Positions 13,781 through 25,283 are shown, counted from the stretch's first letter. The stretch: 64,000 nucleotides of DNA from Erwinia psidii (GCF_003846135.1 NZ_RHHM01000001.1:248001-312000), one strand, 5' to 3'. Program-made: numbers and translations. Notes: generated by a model not told the origin, from the sequence alone.

Positions 13781-14292
13781 TGATACTGCTCCAGTAAAGT
13801 GACGATGTTTTCCGGCGTCAGGTGAACGTGAGTATCTTCATCCACCATCATCGTCGGGCCTTTGTCGCAGTTACCCAGGCAGCAAGTCGGCAGCAGCGTG
13901 AAACGACCATCCGCGGTGGTCTGACCGGGTTTGATCTTCAGGTTTTCTTCCAGTGCCGCCTGGATGCCCTGGAAACCGGTGATATGGCACACCACGCTGT
14001 CGCAGTAACGGATCACATGGCGCCCCACCGGCTGACGGAAGATCTGACTGTAAAATGTCGCCACGCCTTCCACATCGCTGGCCGGGATACCCAGCACCCC
14101 GGCGATAGCGTTGATGGCACCATCAGGTACCCAGCCACGCTGCTTCTGGACAATTTTCAGTGCCTCAATCGAGGCCGCGCGGGGATCTTCGTAATGATGC
14201 TTTTCATGTTCAATGGCGTCATGTTCAGCGGCACTCAGCACAAAGGTCGCGCTGTCTTCGATGGTTTCAATTGCTATTCGTTGATCGTGCAT
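13777..14292 (-). CDS. nuoE: NADH-quinone oxidoreductase subunit E, [2Fe-2S]
   Basis: Thioredoxin-fold subunit holding cluster N1a next to NuoF. The four ligand cysteines are visible in CDSVVCH and PTCCLGNC. At 171 residues it is slightly longer than E. coli NuoE (166), the difference lying in the variable N-terminus. It follows nuoCD after two bases. Confidence 0.96.
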   Translation of the reverse strand: MHDQRIAIETIEDSATFVLSAAEHDAIEHEKHHYEDPRAASIEALKIVQKQRGWVPDGAINAIAGVLGIPASDVEGVATFYSQIFRQPVGRHVIRYCDSVVCHITGFQGIQAALEENLKIKPGQTTADGRFTLLPTCCLGNCDKGPTMMVDEDTHVHLTPENIVTLLEQYQ

Positions 14293-14294
14293 AA

Positions 14295-16094
14295 TTAACG
14301 GTCCACGTCTGACATAACAAAATCAATACTACCGAGGTATACGATCAGGTCGGATACCAGGCTGCCGTTGATCACCGACGGGATCTGTTGCAGATGCGGG
14401 AAGCTGGGCGTACGCATGCGTGTGCGGTAGCTCATGGTGCTGCCGTCGCTGGTCAGGTAGTAACTGTTAATCCCTTTGGTCGCCTCAATCATCTGGAAGG
14501 ATTCGTTCGCCGGCATTACCGGACCCCAGGAAACCTGCAGGAAGTGAGTGATCAGGGTTTCGATATGCTGCAACGTGCGCTCTTTTGGCGGCGGCGTGGT
14601 CAGCGGATGATCGGCTTTGAAGGGGCCTTCCGGCATGTTCTTCAGGCATTGCTCAAGGATGCGCATACTCTGGCGCATCTCTTCCATCTTCAGCATAACG
14701 CGTGTATAGGCGCAGCTGACGCCATCGCCAATTGGCACTTCAAAATCGAAGTTTTCATAGCCGGAGTAGGGACGCCATTTACGCACGTCAAAATCCAGGC
14801 CGGTGGCACGCAGGCCTGCACCGGTAGTCCCCCATGCCAGCGCTTCATCCAGTCCGTAAGCGGAAACGCCTTTGGAACGGCCAATCAACACCGAGTTTTT
14901 CAGCGCTGTTTGTTCGTAAGCCTTCAAGCGTTTTGGCATCCAGTCAAGGAACTCACGCAGCAGGCGATCCCAGCCTTTCGGCAGGTCGTGCGCCACGCCA
15001 CCGATGCGAAACCAGGCCGGGTGCATACGGAAACCGGTGATCGCTTCCACCACATCGTAAATTTTCTGGCGATCGGTAAAGGCAAAGAACACCGGGGACA
15101 TCGCCCCAACGTCCTGAATAAAAGTGGAGATATAAAGCAGATGGCTGTTTATACGGAACAGCTCTGAAAGCATCACCCGAATAACGTCGACGCGTTCCGG
15201 GACTTTAATACCGGCGAGTTTCTCAACGGCCAGCACATAAGGCATTTCGTTAACACAGCCGCCGAGATATTCGATACGGTCGGTATAGGGAATATAGCTG
15301 TGCCAGGACTGACGCTCCCCCATTTTCTCCGCACCGCGATGGTGATATCCCACATCCGGCACGCAGTCGACGATCTCTTCCCCATCCAGCTGCAAAATGA
15401 TGCGGAAGGCACCGTGCGCCGAAGGATGGTTCGGTCCGAGGTTGAGGAACATAAAGTCTTCGTTGGCAGTGCCACGTTTCATGCCCCACTCTTCCGGCTT
15501 AAACGTCATCTGCTCCATCGCCAGATCTTCCGTCTGTTTTGTCAGCTCAAACGGATCGAATTCGGTGGCGCGCGCCGGATAATCTTTACGCAGCGGATGG
15601 CCTTCCCAGGATTGCGGCATCATGATGCGCGTCAGGTGCGGGTGACCATCAAAAGTGATGCCAAACATCTCCCAGGTTTCGCGTTCATACCAGTTGGCAT
15701 TGGGGAAAATGCGGGTGATGGTCGGCAGGTGGAGGTCCTTTTCAGACAACGCCACCTTGAGCATAAGGTCACGATTACGCTCAATGGAGATCAGATGATA
15801 GAAGACGGAAAAATCCGCGGCAGGCAAGCCAGCGCGGTGCGTTCTCAGCCGTTCGTCCATGCCGTGCAAATCGTACAGCATGACATAAGGCAATGGCAGC
15901 TTGCGCAAAAACTCAACAATTTCCAGTAATTGTTCACGCTTCACCCACACCACCGGGACACCGGTGCGGGTTGGCTGAACGGTAAAGGCATCAGGGCCAA
16001 AACGGTTACGCAAATCCTGGACAACCGGATCATCGAGATGATCCCGGGTTTGCCATTCTGGTTGGGCAAGATCTTGCGTGGTCAAATCTGTCAT
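14295..16094 (-). CDS. nuoC: NADH-quinone oxidoreductase fused subunits C and D
   Basis: Single 599-residue polypeptide joining NuoC (30-kDa-subunit-like, about residues 1-180) and NuoD (49-kDa-subunit-like, about residue 210 on), as in E. coli and relatives. NuoD forms the quinone cavity; the conserved HPSAHGAFR and GYHHRGAEK histidine segments are present. I start at [14 protein letters not shown]; twelve further codons to 16130 are open but lack the GGTGA site that precedes the chosen ATG. Confidence 0.95.
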   Translation of the reverse strand: MTDLTTQDLAQPEWQTRDHLDDPVVQDLRNRFGPDAFTVQPTRTGVPVVWVKREQLLEIVEFLRKLPLPYVMLYDLHGMDERLRTHRAGLPAADFSVFYHLISIERNRDLMLKVALSEKDLHLPTITRIFPNANWYERETWEMFGITFDGHPHLTRIMMPQSWEGHPLRKDYPARATEFDPFELTKQTEDLAMEQMTFKPEEWGMKRGTANEDFMFLNLGPNHPSAHGAFRIILQLDGEEIVDCVPDVGYHHRGAEKMGERQSWHSYIPYTDRIEYLGGCVNEMPYVLAVEKLAGIKVPERVDVIRVMLSELFRINSHLLYISTFIQDVGAMSPVFFAFTDRQKIYDVVEAITGFRMHPAWFRIGGVAHDLPKGWDRLLREFLDWMPKRLKAYEQTALKNSVLIGRSKGVSAYGLDEALAWGTTGAGLRATGLDFDVRKWRPYSGYENFDFEVPIGDGVSCAYTRVMLKMEEMRQSMRILEQCLKNMPEGPFKADHPLTTPPPKERTLQHIETLITHFLQVSWGPVMPANESFQMIEATKGINSYYLTSDGSTMSYRTRMRTPSFPHLQQIPSVINGSLVSDLIVYLGSIDFVMSDVDR

Positions 16095-16202
16095 AAGTCG
16101 TTCACCATATGTGTGACTCAGTATTGGCATCAGGATGGGTCGGTGGCGTATGTAGTTTTATTGTGCGCCAGCTCATTCAGGCCACATCCATTAATGTGCT
16201 TT

Positions 16203-16877
16203 TTAAATTTCGTCCGGGGTACGCAGGGTAGTCACCGCGATACGTTCACCCTGCTTTCTTTCACGTTCTGATTGCATATTGGCGCGGTACACGCCCTGAT
16301 CGCCCACCACCCATGACAGCGGACGGCGCTCTTTACCGATAGATTCCTGCAACAGCAACAAAGCCTGCATATAGGCTTCAGGACGCGGCGGACAGCCTGG
16401 AATGTAAACATCCACGGGCAGGAATTTATCAACGCCCTGCACAACGGAGTAAATATCGTACATCCCACCAGAGTTGGCACAGGCCCCCATCGAAATCACC
16501 CACTTGGGTTCCAGCATCTGATCGTAAAGACGCTGTACCACCGGAGCCATTTTGGTAAAGCAGGTGCCGGCCACTACCATAAAGTCAGCCTGGCGCGGTG
16601 AAGCACGTATCACCTCTGAACCAAAACGGGCCACATCATGTACTGAGGTGAACGAGGTCGTCATCTCTACATAACAACATGAAAGACCGAAGTTAAAAGG
16701 CCAAAGAGAGTTTTTGCGTCCCCAGTTCACCATATCGTGAAGCGCATGTTCCAACTTGCCCATATAGACAGTCTGATTAACGTGCTTTTCAAGGGGATCG
16801 GTAACGATTTCCTGCTTCTGCAATGGGTAACGGTCGTTCTCACCGTTCGGATCTGCGCGGGTGAGCGTATAGTCCAT
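16203..16877 (-). CDS. nuoB: NADH-quinone oxidoreductase subunit B, cluster N2
   Basis: Carries the terminal 4Fe-4S cluster N2 that reduces quinone. The tandem cysteines in GLSCCYVEM, the VVAGTCF cysteine and PGCPPRPEA are all present. At 224 residues it is near the E. coli length (220). It lies between nuoA and nuoCD with about 110 bases downstream before nuoCD. Confidence 0.97.
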   Translation of the reverse strand: MDYTLTRADPNGENDRYPLQKQEIVTDPLEKHVNQTVYMGKLEHALHDMVNWGRKNSLWPFNFGLSCCYVEMTTSFTSVHDVARFGSEVIRASPRQADFMVVAGTCFTKMAPVVQRLYDQMLEPKWVISMGACANSGGMYDIYSVVQGVDKFLPVDVYIPGCPPRPEAYMQALLLLQESIGKERRPLSWVVGDQGVYRANMQSERERKQGERIAVTTLRTPDEI

Positions 16878-16892
16878 TTTTATGCCTCGCTG

Positions 16893-17330
16893 TTACTGCG
16901 TACGACGTTTGGAATGCGAAATGGTAGTTGGCCTGACCACGACGCGACGCGGCGGCGGTGCCCAGTCAAGCGCGCGAATGCGCACCAGATAAACCAGACC
17001 CGCGAGCAGGACCAAAATAAATATGCTGGCTTCGACAAAACCGGTCCAGCCACTCTCACGGATGGCCGTCGACCAGGCGTACAAATAGAGGGCTTCCACA
17101 TCGAAGATGACGAAAAACATGGCAACCAGGTAGAACTTGGCAGACATGCGTAGCTTGGCCGTGCCGACGGGAGCGGCACCTGACTCGAAAGGTGTGTTTG
17201 TATAACGTCCGCGGGCTTTTCCACCCAGAAACCATGCTCCGGCCAACATTGCGCAACACAGACCGATGGAGACGATCAGAAATACAGCAAACGCCCAATG
17301 ATGAGCGGCGACTTCAGTAGTTGTTGACAT
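16893..17330 (-). CDS. nuoA: NADH-quinone oxidoreductase subunit A (first gene of operon)
   Basis: Small three-helix membrane subunit of complex I; the [23 protein letters not shown] segment is diagnostic. I start at [12 protein letters not shown] (145 residues; E. coli 147). Six more codons to 17348 are open but start with a non-conserved MNKAEC. It heads the fourteen-gene-equivalent operon, so its upstream region is where nuo regulation acts. Confidence 0.95.
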   Translation of the reverse strand: MSTTTEVAAHHWAFAVFLIVSIGLCCAMLAGAWFLGGKARGRYTNTPFESGAAPVGTAKLRMSAKFYLVAMFFVIFDVEALYLYAWSTAIRESGWTGFVEASIFILVLLAGLVYLVRIRALDWAPPPRRVVVRPTTISHSKRRTQ

Positions 17331-17891
17331 ACACTCTGCTTTATTCAAAACGTGATTTACGGCGTCCTGCTCTGATGACTGGCAGGTTACCGACCACGGG
17401 ATTCAATAGAAAAAATAAAAAACCATACCAATTTTACTGTCTTTATTGATTAAGCAGCAATTTTATGGGGTTTTTTACTCCTTTAAACAACCTTTTGTCA
17501 ACTTTAACAAAAGTATCGCTACATTATTTTACATTCGCATCATTTATTTAACATTCAGCGCATGAAAATTGAGCTAAATCGTGCCAGCTACGTTCTGTGA
17601 ATTGAGTGTAGCGGGTATTTCCCTGTCTGGATCGTGGATTTAACAAAATGTATTTTCGCAGGAATTGCCCTCTTTTCCTTCCCCTTATCGGGGTTATTTT
17701 TTTGATCCAGAACACAGTTTTGTCTTTTAAAAGCAAAAATGTGATTTACAACGACCGTTTTAAAAATCAATTCAGGTTGCGTCACGGTAGCCTGATAACA
17801 ATATAAAAATGTTCTTTTTTGGTACTGTTTTTTTTTTCAGCAACAGAGTAAAAATACGAAGCATAAAGCACAGAAACTGCCGACAAAAAGC
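17331..17891. other. nuo promoter/leader region, no gene seen
   Basis: This AT-rich stretch separates nuoA from the lrhA terminator. The same interval in E. coli carries the nuo promoters and sites for anaerobic and nitrate regulators. I see no convincing coding frame; short minus-strand frames here are low-complexity and unlike known proteins. I could not assign individual promoter elements with confidence. Confidence 0.55.
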
Positions 17892-17937
17892 AAAAAAAAA
17901 GCCCTTTAGCGAAAAAAAATCACTAAAAGGCTTTTTT
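17892..17937 (-). terminator. lrhA rho-independent terminator
   Basis: Read on the minus strand, AAAAAAGCCTTTTAG pairs with CTAAAGGGCTTTTTT across an A/T-rich loop, and a run of T follows. It lies about 65 bases past the lrhA stop. Confidence 0.8.
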
Positions 17938-18002
17938 ATAAGAATAATGGTTATTACTTGATGATAATTAACAATTAATCCCAAACGACAACATTTTGAC
18001 GC

Positions 18003-18932
18003 TTACTCATCCTCGTCATCAGAAAAAGCGGCGCTGTCCGCTACTCCGGCGGTAAGATTATAGGGATCGTTGCTTGATTCCATCGCATTGAAAATAGCCA
18101 GTGCCAGCTCACTCGAACTGTCCGGGTTACGGCAAAGCAGATACTCCGTGTCGGGTAAAACCGGCAAGCCTTCAGCCGCACCCATAACACGTAATTCAGG
18201 ACTCATCATCTCGACCGGACGGGCAGTCACTCCCAGACCAGCTTTAACCGCAGCGCGCACGGCAGCCAGAGTTGAGGCAACATAAGAGATTCGCCAGGGA
18301 ATGCCCGCTTCATTAAGGTGGTCAATTGCCATATCCCGGTACGGGCTTGGTTCATCTAACAGCACCAGAGGGATCGCCTCTCCGCGTTGGAAAATATAAT
18401 CAGCAGCGCAGTACCAGAGTGTTGGTGAGGTGCGTAATACCTGCCATGTAAAGTTCATCGGGCTGGAGGTGGTGACGACAAGATCCACTTCCCCCTGATT
18501 CAACATTTCCATCATGAAGGGATTACGCTTCACCCGCACGTCGATTGCCAGCTTTGGATAAACTGAGGTCACGCGGTTAAGCAAAAACGGCAGAATAGTA
18601 TCCGACGTGTCGTCAGAAGCACCGATGGTCAATACCCCCTGGATGTTGCTGTACATCAGCGATGTGCAGGCTTCATCATTGAAGCGCAAAATTTTTCTGG
18701 CATAGCCCAGCAACTGAATGCCGTGCTCAGTCAGTAATTTATTGCGCCCGTGGCGGGCGAACAGCTCTTTGCCTACCAGCTGCTCCAGCCGCTGCATTTG
18801 CTGACTCACGGCAGATTGCGTACGACATACCGCTGCAGCCGCAGCCGCAAAAGTATTCAGATCGGCAACCGCAACGAAGGTTCTCAGCAGATCGAGGTCG
18901 AGATTAAGGATAGGACGATTTGCACTGGTCAT
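18003..18932 (-). CDS. lrhA: LysR-type regulator LrhA/HexA/PecT
   Basis: Transcription factor of 309 residues. The N-terminal LysR helix-turn-helix (about residues 12-70, with [20 protein letters not shown]) is nearly identical to E. coli LrhA, and the effector-binding domain is collinear; the acidic C-terminal tail is shorter. LrhA represses flagellar and fimbrial genes in E. coli. Its orthologues HexA and PecT control motility, exoenzymes and virulence in soft-rot bacteria and control motility in other plant-associated relatives. It lies upstream of nuo in the same orientation, as in E. coli, with its own terminator. Confidence 0.95.
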   Translation of the reverse strand: MTSANRPILNLDLDLLRTFVAVADLNTFAAAAAAVCRTQSAVSQQMQRLEQLVGKELFARHGRNKLLTEHGIQLLGYARKILRFNDEACTSLMYSNIQGVLTIGASDDTSDTILPFLLNRVTSVYPKLAIDVRVKRNPFMMEMLNQGEVDLVVTTSSPMNFTWQVLRTSPTLWYCAADYIFQRGEAIPLVLLDEPSPYRDMAIDHLNEAGIPWRISYVASTLAAVRAAVKAGLGVTARPVEMMSPELRVMGAAEGLPVLPDTEYLLCRNPDSSSELALAIFNAMESSNDPYNLTAGVADSAAFSDDEDE

Positions 18933-19733
18933 GTTTTCTTCACTTTATAAGTTTTTTAATAACAGCTACCCTGGTGTTATTACCATACATATCAAAAGGA
19001 TAAGAAGGCAACAATGTGGTAATGCCTGAGATTTTAATCACCGCGACATTACTTTCTAACGCAGACGTTGCAGCTCCAGCGACCATAATACCTTTGGTTG
19101 AAACCAGAGATGGTGCGCGAGGAAACCCGTACATCTGATACATCACTAATACGTCTTTCGCTCTCCCCCAAGATGTAAAAAGGAGTGGTCACAGGGGCGG
19201 TTTGCGTTTCAGTACATCAGTACAAGCTAACCCCATTTTCTTGTTACAGAGTCAAAACTCATTTCGCACTTGTATGTTGTCGTTATATGAATGTAACAAT
19301 AAATAACATTTAACATTCAGCACGGTAAAACCGTTAATCTTTTGCCTGGCATGCCTTGATCCCAGGTACCAAATCTACTCAACATTATCCTGACATACTG
19401 TCGATTACTTTTTAAGCCTAAATCTGGTTAATCTTATCATTAAAGTGATATTTTATTGGTAACTCCTTATGACAAAAGCTTGTTTGTATAAAAAACTATC
19501 ATTTAGTGCATTTTTTCCCCTAAAAAAAGCGACCTGATACTTTTTTTTTTTGTACTTATCCTGAATGGGCAATCATCTCATAAGGTTCGTTTTTTAACCA
19601 CTCAATTAAGATACATTAAATAGTCTAACCCTCCCTTTATCCACTAAAAGTTACCAAAAATAACCAGCACGGCACTGGTGGCCTGCTAAAAGCAATGCCG
19701 CCACTTCAAAAGCACTTTCGAGAGGAGTACATT
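18933..19733. other. lrhA-alaA divergent intergenic region
   Basis: An 800-base AT-rich stretch between divergent genes. It must hold the lrhA and alaA promoters. A minus-strand frame at 18940-19146 exists but has no ribosome site and no recognisable family. Near 19675-19712 GGTGGC and GCCGCC can pair around a short loop just before the alaA leader. I see no RNA gene. Confidence 0.5.
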
Positions 19734-19799
19734 GTGCTGGTTCGCTCCCCACGGCAGGAATGCAGCTTAGTCAAAGGCAAAACAGATGACCCCAATTGA
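19734..19799 (+). CDS. Possible 21-residue leader ORF overlapping alaA start
   Basis: A GTG at 19734 is preceded by GAGAGGAG with ideal spacing. Its frame runs [21 protein letters not shown] and stops at 19797-19799, beyond the alaA ATG at 19786 and in a different frame. AlaA itself has only a weak AAAGGC site. The layout suggests translational coupling from the leader to alaA. There is no direct evidence that it is translated. Confidence 0.4.
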   Translation: MLVRSPRQECSLVKGKTDDPN

Positions 19800-21000
19800 T
19801 AAATCCAGCAAACTGGACAATGTGTGTTACGACATCCGCGGCCCGGTGTTGAAAGAAGCAAAACGACTGGAAGAAGAAGGCAACAAAGTCCTCAAACTCA
19901 ACATAGGTAACCCCGCCCCGTTTGGCTTTGAAGCACCTGATGAGATACTCGTTGATGTGATCCGCAATCTTCCCAGCGCACAAGGTTATTGCGACTCCAA
20001 AGGGTTGTATTCCGCCCGCAAGGCCATCGTTCAGCACTATCAGGCCCGTGAGATGCGTGATATGACGGTGGAAGATGTTTATATCGGAAATGGTGTATCA
20101 GAGCTGATTGTACAGTCGATGCAGGCGCTGCTTAACAGCGGCGATGAAATGCTGGTGCCGGCACCTGACTATCCATTGTGGACAGCCGCAGTTTCGCTAT
20201 CCAGCGGCAAAGCGGTACATTATCTTTGCGATGAATCCGCAGGCTGGTTTCCTGACCTTGATGATATCCGCAGCAAAATCACCCCACGCACCCGTGGCAT
20301 TGTGATCATAAATCCCAATAACCCAACCGGGGCTGTCTACAGCAAAGAGCTACTGCTGGAAGTGACTGAACTGGCACGTCAGCATAACCTGATCATTTTC
20401 GCTGATGAAATCTACGACAAAATTCTTTATGACGCGGCACAGCACCATTCAATCGCGGCATTAGCGCCAGATTTGCTGACCATCACCTTTAATGGCCTGT
20501 CAAAAACCTATCGGGTTGCCGGCTTCCGTCAGGGCTGGATGGTGCTTAACGGTCCGAAAAAACACGCCAAAAGCTACATTGAAGGTTTGGAAATGCTGGC
20601 GTCAATGCGCCTGTGTGCCAATGTACCGGCACAACACGCCATTCAGACCGCATTGGGTGGCTATCAGAGTATCAGTGAATTTATTGTGCCTGGCGGCAGA
20701 CTGTATGAGCAACGACAGCGGGCCTGGGAGTTGATTAACGATATTCCCGGCGTCAGCTGTGTGAAACCGGACGGCGCACTTTATATGTTCCCGAAGATTG
20801 ATGCTAAAAAGTTCAATCTGCATGACGATCAGAAAATGGTGCTGGACTTCCTGCTACAGGAAAAAGTATTGCTGGTGCAGGGAACCGCATTTAACTGGCC
20901 ATGGCCTGACCATGTACGTATCGTCACCTTGCCCCATGTTAACGATCTCGAAATGGCCATCGGCAAATTTGGCCGTTTTCTGGAAGACTATCGTCAATAA
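19786..21000 (+). CDS. alaA: Glutamate-pyruvate aminotransferase AlaA
   Basis: PLP-dependent class I/II aminotransferase, 404 residues, that makes alanine from pyruvate and glutamate; almost identical in layout to E. coli AlaA (405). The PLP lysine is in [17 protein letters not shown] (about residue 240), and the [11 protein letters not shown] and [10 protein letters not shown] motifs are present. It sits between lrhA and yfbR as in E. coli. It may be translationally coupled to an overlapping leader ORF. Confidence 0.95.
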   Translation: MTPIDKSSKLDNVCYDIRGPVLKEAKRLEEEGNKVLKLNIGNPAPFGFEAPDEILVDVIRNLPSAQGYCDSKGLYSARKAIVQHYQAREMRDMTVEDVYIGNGVSELIVQSMQALLNSGDEMLVPAPDYPLWTAAVSLSSGKAVHYLCDESAGWFPDLDDIRSKITPRTRGIVIINPNNPTGAVYSKELLLEVTELARQHNLIIFADEIYDKILYDAAQHHSIAALAPDLLTITFNGLSKTYRVAGFRQGWMVLNGPKKHAKSYIEGLEMLASMRLCANVPAQHAIQTALGGYQSISEFIVPGGRLYEQRQRAWELINDIPGVSCVKPDGALYMFPKIDAKKFNLHDDQKMVLDFLLQEKVLLVQGTAFNWPWPDHVRIVTLPHVNDLEMAIGKFGRFLEDYRQ

Positions 21001-21070
21001 TCGTTCAGGCTCTCAGTGCCTTGCATGCAACCAGCCCGGTCAGTTGTGGCGCTGTATATCTTTTGCATAA

Positions 21071-21111
21071 GAGGCACGGTGCCTCACCGGGAGCCTTATT
21101 TCGGCTCCCCG
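21071..21111. terminator. Tandem hairpins between alaA and yfbR
   Basis: Two adjacent inverted repeats occur: GAGGCAC-GG-TGCCTC (21071-21085) and GGGAGCC-n7-GGCTCCC (21089-21109). They lie 20 bases before the yfbR ATG. No strong T-run follows, so they may attenuate or protect the message rather than terminate it fully. Confidence 0.5.
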
Positions 21112-21131
21112 TCACAGGGAAACCGTCGCCA

Positions 21132-21728
21132 ATGAATCAAAGTCATTTTTTTGCTCATCTGTCGCGTCTGAAGTTAATCAACCGATGGCCGCTGATGCGC
21201 AATGTACGAACCGAGAACGTTTCTGAGCATAGTCTGCAGGTAGCGATGGTTGCTCACGCGCTGGCGGTGATTAAAAATCAGAAGTTCAATGGCAATCTCA
21301 ATGCTGAACGTATCGCACTGATGGCGATGTACCATGATGCCAGCGAAGTGCTGACCGGTGATTTACCTACCCCGGTGAAGTATTACAACGCACAAATCGC
21401 GCATGAATACAAAAAAATAGAAAAAATCGCCCAGTTAAAGCTGGTGGAAATGCTGCCGGAAGAATTACGTAGCGCCTATCGTCCGTTGCTGGATGACCAG
21501 CAACGTAGTGATGATGAGACTGCCATCGTCAAACAGGCTGATGCGCTCTGTGCCTACCTGAAATGCCTTGAGGAACTCTCCGCAGGCAACCACGAATTTC
21601 AGCTGGCTAAAGCACGGCTGGAAAAGACTCTTAGCGCACGCCACAGCCAGGAGATGGACTATTTTGTTGAGGTGTTTGTTCCAAGCTTTAACCTCTCGCT
21701 GGATGAAATAAGCCAGGAGTCGCTTTAA
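21132..21728 (+). CDS. yfbR: 5'-deoxynucleotidase YfbR (HD domain)
   Basis: HD-superfamily metal phosphohydrolase that dephosphorylates deoxyribonucleoside 5'-monophosphates. The metal-binding residues appear as EHSLQVA and MYHDASEV; the product is 198 residues and matches E. coli YfbR throughout. The open frame extends to 21021, but that upstream part covers the alaA-yfbR hairpins and is not conserved, so ATG 21132 (after AGGGA) is the start. It converges on yfbS with only 4 bases between stops. Confidence 0.93.
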   Translation: MNQSHFFAHLSRLKLINRWPLMRNVRTENVSEHSLQVAMVAHALAVIKNQKFNGNLNAERIALMAMYHDASEVLTGDLPTPVKYYNAQIAHEYKKIEKIAQLKLVEMLPEELRSAYRPLLDDQQRSDDETAIVKQADALCAYLKCLEELSAGNHEFQLAKARLEKTLSARHSQEMDYFVEVFVPSFNLSLDEISQESL

Positions 21729-21732
21729 AAGC

Positions 21733-23565
21733 TCAGAACGGAAACAGCACCGGCACCAGCATCACACTGACCGCCATAATCAGAAAGGTAAAAGGCACGC
21801 CAATTCTGACAAAATCACTGAACCGATAGCCACCCGGTCCCAGAACCAGCGTATTCACTGGCGACGAAACCGGTGTCATAAAGGCAGCGGAAGCCGCCAC
21901 GGCAATAATCAGGGCAAACGGATAAGGCGAAACGCCCATTTGATCAGCCGCAGCGATACCAATAGGCGCCATCAGCACCGCGGTCGCGGTGTTGGAAATA
22001 AACAAACCGATAGTCGCGCAAAGTATAAACAGACATAGCAGCATAATACGCGGACTTTTGTCCCCCGCCAGATCCATCAGCACGTCAACAATCAACTTTA
22101 CGCCGCCGGTTTTCTGCAACGCCAGGGCAAAAGGCATCATACCGACAATCAGGATAATGCTCGGCCAGTGAATTGCCCGCCAGGCGCTCTCCATATCAAT
22201 ACAGCGAAATTTCCCCATCAGCAGACAGGCTATCAGTGCAGCAACCGCATTAGGTATTTCGTTGGTCAGCATCAGCGCCACCATCAGCGCCAGGCAGAAA
22301 ATCGCATGGGGAGCCTGGCTGTTTGCCGGCACAACATCGTCCACCTCAGCGGGCAAATTCAGCAGAATAAGATCGCGTTTCTGCTGCTGCAACTGAGTGA
22401 TTTTTTTCCAGTCACCAATGACCAGCAGCCTGTCGCCCAGCTCCAGAGGCAGATCGTTGAGTGCCCCTTCGGCCACTTCTTCTTTACGCCGTACGCTTAT
22501 CACACTGACGCCATAACGGGAACGGAAAGCGATTTCGCGCAGCGTTTTGCCTTGCAGCTCCGAGTCGGGGATCACCAGCACCTCCGCCATGCCAACATCC
22601 TGTGCGCGTTCGGAAAAATACTCGCCACGCAGAATCATCGGCTCCAGCATGTTAACACTACAAAATTCGCGTAAATCAATGTCAGCCGCAGACATGTCAA
22701 TTAACAACACATCCCGCGCGTGAAATTCTGTCGTCCCGGTAACCGGCACCATCACCCGACGAAACTTGCGCCAGCGTTCAAGTCCCACAACATTGATACC
22801 GTAACGCTGGCGCAGCTGTAAATCATCCAGCGGCTGTCCAATTAAAGGTGATCCCGCCCGCACGGCTAACCGTCTGGCCCGGCCAGTCAGTTTGTAATCA
22901 CGGATCAGATCGCGAAATGTCCTCCTGATCCCTTTTTTTGCTTCATCCTGATTATCCGGTGTTACCAGCCAGAAACGGGCTATCAGCATATAGCCAATTC
23001 CCAGTATCAGTGCTGCCAGCCCAACAGGGGTCACATCAAAGAAACGAAATCCCGTCAGTCCTTCCCTGAGCAGCTCACCGTTGACAATCAGGTTAGGCGG
23101 CGTTGCAACCAGCGTCATCATGCCGCTGATCAAGCCTGCAAAACTCAGTGGCATCATTAGCCGTCCCGGCGAGGTTTTCATTCTGGCAGCCACGCTGATA
23201 ACCACCGGAATAAAAATAGCGACTACGCCGGTAGAGCTCATAAAAGCGCCCAGCCCGGCAACGGTAATCATCAGCAATATCAACATTTTAGATTCACTAC
23301 TGCCCGCCATTTTAATCAACCATTCCCCCATTTTCAGGGCAACGCCGGTGCGTACCAAACCTTCACCAATGACAAACAACGCCGCGATCAGAATAACATT
23401 TGGGTCGCTGAAACCGGCGGTTGCTTCCTGCAGGGTGAGTGTCCCGGAGAGGACAAAGACGATAATGACCAACAGCGCTACCACGTCCATCCGCAGCTTA
23501 CCGCTGATAAACAGTACAATAACGAAAGATAAAAGGCTGATAACCCAGATCAGTTCTTTATTCAC
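21733..23565 (-). CDS. yfbS: DASS/SLC13-type membrane transporter YfbS with RCK-C domains
   Basis: Inner-membrane protein of 610 residues with two blocks of hydrophobic helices flanking two TrkA-C (RCK-C) soluble domains (about residues 205-385), the layout of YfbS and related divalent-anion/sodium symporters. [11 protein letters not shown] and [12 protein letters not shown] motifs of the ion-transporter superfamily are present. Its substrate is unknown. I choose the GTG at 23565 (VNKELIWV, matching E. coli MNGELIWV and its 610 residues); an ATG 14 codons upstream at 23607 is possible. Confidence 0.88.
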   Translation of the reverse strand: MNKELIWVISLLSFVIVLFISGKLRMDVVALLVIIVFVLSGTLTLQEATAGFSDPNVILIAALFVIGEGLVRTGVALKMGEWLIKMAGSSESKMLILLMITVAGLGAFMSSTGVVAIFIPVVISVAARMKTSPGRLMMPLSFAGLISGMMTLVATPPNLIVNGELLREGLTGFRFFDVTPVGLAALILGIGYMLIARFWLVTPDNQDEAKKGIRRTFRDLIRDYKLTGRARRLAVRAGSPLIGQPLDDLQLRQRYGINVVGLERWRKFRRVMVPVTGTTEFHARDVLLIDMSAADIDLREFCSVNMLEPMILRGEYFSERAQDVGMAEVLVIPDSELQGKTLREIAFRSRYGVSVISVRRKEEVAEGALNDLPLELGDRLLVIGDWKKITQLQQQKRDLILLNLPAEVDDVVPANSQAPHAIFCLALMVALMLTNEIPNAVAALIACLLMGKFRCIDMESAWRAIHWPSIILIVGMMPFALALQKTGGVKLIVDVLMDLAGDKSPRIMLLCLFILCATIGLFISNTATAVLMAPIGIAAADQMGVSPYPFALIIAVAASAAFMTPVSSPVNTLVLGPGGYRFSDFVRIGVPFTFLIMAVSVMLVPVLFPF

Positions 23566-23611
23566 AATTGTTCTCTTGTTGAAGGACGAGGTAACAGAGA
23601 ATGCCATGAAA

Positions 23612-23635
23612 TTAACCCCGCTAATGCGGGGTTAA
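23612..23635. terminator. Terminator-like hairpin between yfbT relic and yfbS
   Basis: Perfect inverted repeat TTAACCCCGC-TAAT-GCGGGGTTAA. It lies after the yfbT remnant and about 50 bases before yfbS on the minus strand. It was probably the yfbT terminator. Confidence 0.6.
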
Positions 23636-23662
23636 ATCATAACTTAATGCTTTCTGTGAACA

Positions 23663-24630
23663 TCAATCATCCCATCCGGGTTTATTATGAATAACCAGTC
23701 CTTTCAGTGAAATCAGCTGCATAGCAACTTCACTCAGTCATGGTGAATCAGACGACACATTCACCGCAATCACATGGCAGCCTGCCGATAACCCGGAGAG
23801 TACACCGGCTGCCACATCTTCCAGCACCCCGCACGCTTCCGGCTCCAGTCGCTGAGCGCCGGGCAGATAAGCATCAGGGGTGGGTTCGGCGTTATCAACC
23901 GGTAGCGACCTGCGTTTATAAATGTTCAAACCTGCATTTACCCAGGTTTTTCAGCTCACATTAGTTGCAACCAGCGCTTGCCTCAAACCCACTGCAAATA
24001 AACCTGCACTTATTATCCCAGGCCTGCACTCCATTTTCACAAACCCAGATTAGGTGCAAATAAAAATCACCAGATGCCGCGGAAAAACAGCGCTGAAAAC
24101 CTCTTGTTACGCCAAGGCCAGTTTAGCAGGTGGCGTTCAGGGTACTTTGTGACCGATATCAGGCCTGCGATTCAATAAATCCCAGCGTAAATTGTTCTTT
24201 GCCTGCCTGGGAGATTAATTCAGGATTCTCCGGGTACCAAGCCAGTATTGTGAAGAATACGGAGCCGCCGATAATACTCCGGCTATCTCCTGTTTTCGTA
24301 TGCAGCCCCCCATACATTCTGGTATGTCATTTTGATGATCCTGAACCTGAGTGCGGTAATCAGCCAACAATATTGCTCCATCTTCTGTCGGGGCAATATC
24401 CGCGGCCCATGATCCTGCCGGTGGGTATAGCGCGGTCTGAGTAAGTCATTCAATGCCCGGTACACCGACGTGGTAGAGAGTCCACGCAGCTCACTGAGCA
24501 GGATGCCGCCTGTGATCCATGCGAGGCAAAAGCTGGCCAAAGCCCCTAACTGGCAGTGGCTCTAAAATTGGGGGGACTTCAAATCCACCAGCGTACCATG
24601 CAGATCAAAAAGAAAATCTTTACACTTCAT
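23663..24630 (-). pseudogene. yfbT: Disrupted sugar phosphatase gene yfbT (hxpA)
   Basis: Two pieces of a HAD-type sugar phosphatase remain in the normal yfbS-yfbT-yfbU position. The start (24630 down to about 24565) reads MKCKDFLFDLHGTLVD, like YfbT but with His for the second Asp of the DxDGT motif. The end (about 23885 down to 23663) reads TPDAYLPGAQRLEP...VAAGVLSGLSAGCHVIAVN, then has an in-frame stop before LSEVAMQLISLKGL. The whole middle, including the rest of the catalytic domain, is replaced by about 680 bases of unrelated DNA. The gene cannot make an active enzyme. Confidence 0.9.
23886..24564. mobile_element. Foreign insert in yfbT, probably a decayed mobile element
   Basis: This DNA sits between the two yfbT pieces. 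One minus-strand frame (24540 to 24283, 85 codons) reads WITGGILLSELRGLSTTSVYRALNDL and similar, which I cannot place in a family. Towards 23930-24080 the motif AACCTGCA and the 10-mer TGCAAATAAA each recur twice, and AAACCTG/CAGGTTT can form a small hairpin. I found no clear terminal inverted repeats or target duplication, so the element type is unknown. Confidence 0.45.
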
Positions 24631-24644
24631 TCCGCTTTTCCCTC

Positions 24645-25139
24645 TCAGGCATTGATGATTTGCGCAATCTCATTCGCACTCAAATGATACTGTCTTGGGC
24701 TGGTGTGCCACGCAATCAGCATTCGTTGGTATTTTTGCCACATCGGCGTTTGCGCATTAAATCCATGCGTACCGGAATCAAAATGGGTATAACGCCCCTC
24801 AACATTCACCATAAAGCGCACGTAACCGAGGTAACGGGCTTCAGTCGCGGCGTCAAAACCGAGGAAAGCCAGCCGACGTTGGTCAACGGCAGAGCGCTCT
24901 TTCAGATTACTCCAGGATACCTGCAGGGCGTGATGCATCTCCATGATATCAATAATGGTGCGGCACACCTCTTCGCTAAGCTGACCAAATTCGCGGTCAA
25001 GTTCGCGCATTTGCAGGCCGTAACCACGTTCAATAATCGTTTGCTGACGGCGATAGCGTTCTGCGTTATCCGGGTCGAGCATACTCATCATTTTATACTG
25101 GTTAGAAAGGATCAGGCGTTGGGCATGGGTCATTTCCAT
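24645..25139 (-). CDS. yfbU: YfbU family protein
   Basis: A 164-residue cytoplasmic protein collinear with E. coli YfbU, including the [19 protein letters not shown] start and the [13 protein letters not shown] end. Its function is not established; it belongs to the UPF0304 family. I start at MEMTHAQRL; six upstream codons to 25157 are open but not conserved. It follows yfbV on the same strand with a 144-base gap. Confidence 0.93.
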   Translation of the reverse strand: MEMTHAQRLILSNQYKMMSMLDPDNAERYRRQQTIIERGYGLQMRELDREFGQLSEEVCRTIIDIMEMHHALQVSWSNLKERSAVDQRRLAFLGFDAATEARYLGYVRFMVNVEGRYTHFDSGTHGFNAQTPMWQKYQRMLIAWHTSPRQYHLSANEIAQIINA

Positions 25140-25283
25140 CATTCGCTCCAAAGTCACAAAAACAAAACAGATGTTGAAGGGGATGACGCAAGGATCGCAT
25201 AACCAGTATTAAGGCCGCACAGCAAACGAAGACTTCTTTGACACAGGCCAGGTTTTTACCTGTGAAAAGAAGAAACTCCATCA

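Noticed and set aside
2070..17330. Many open frames antisense to the nuo genes, some over 200 codons
   Set aside because: They lie wholly opposite highly conserved GC-rich genes, have no ribosome sites and encode Arg/His/Gln-rich products typical of antisense shadows.
18940..19146. 68-codon minus-strand frame upstream of lrhA
   Set aside because: No ribosome site and no recognisable features; it covers the probable lrhA promoter.
23930..24080. Possible short CRISPR-like repeats (AACCTGCA, TGCAAATAAA)
   Set aside because: Only two copies each, unequal spacing and no cas genes; more likely the edge of a decayed element.
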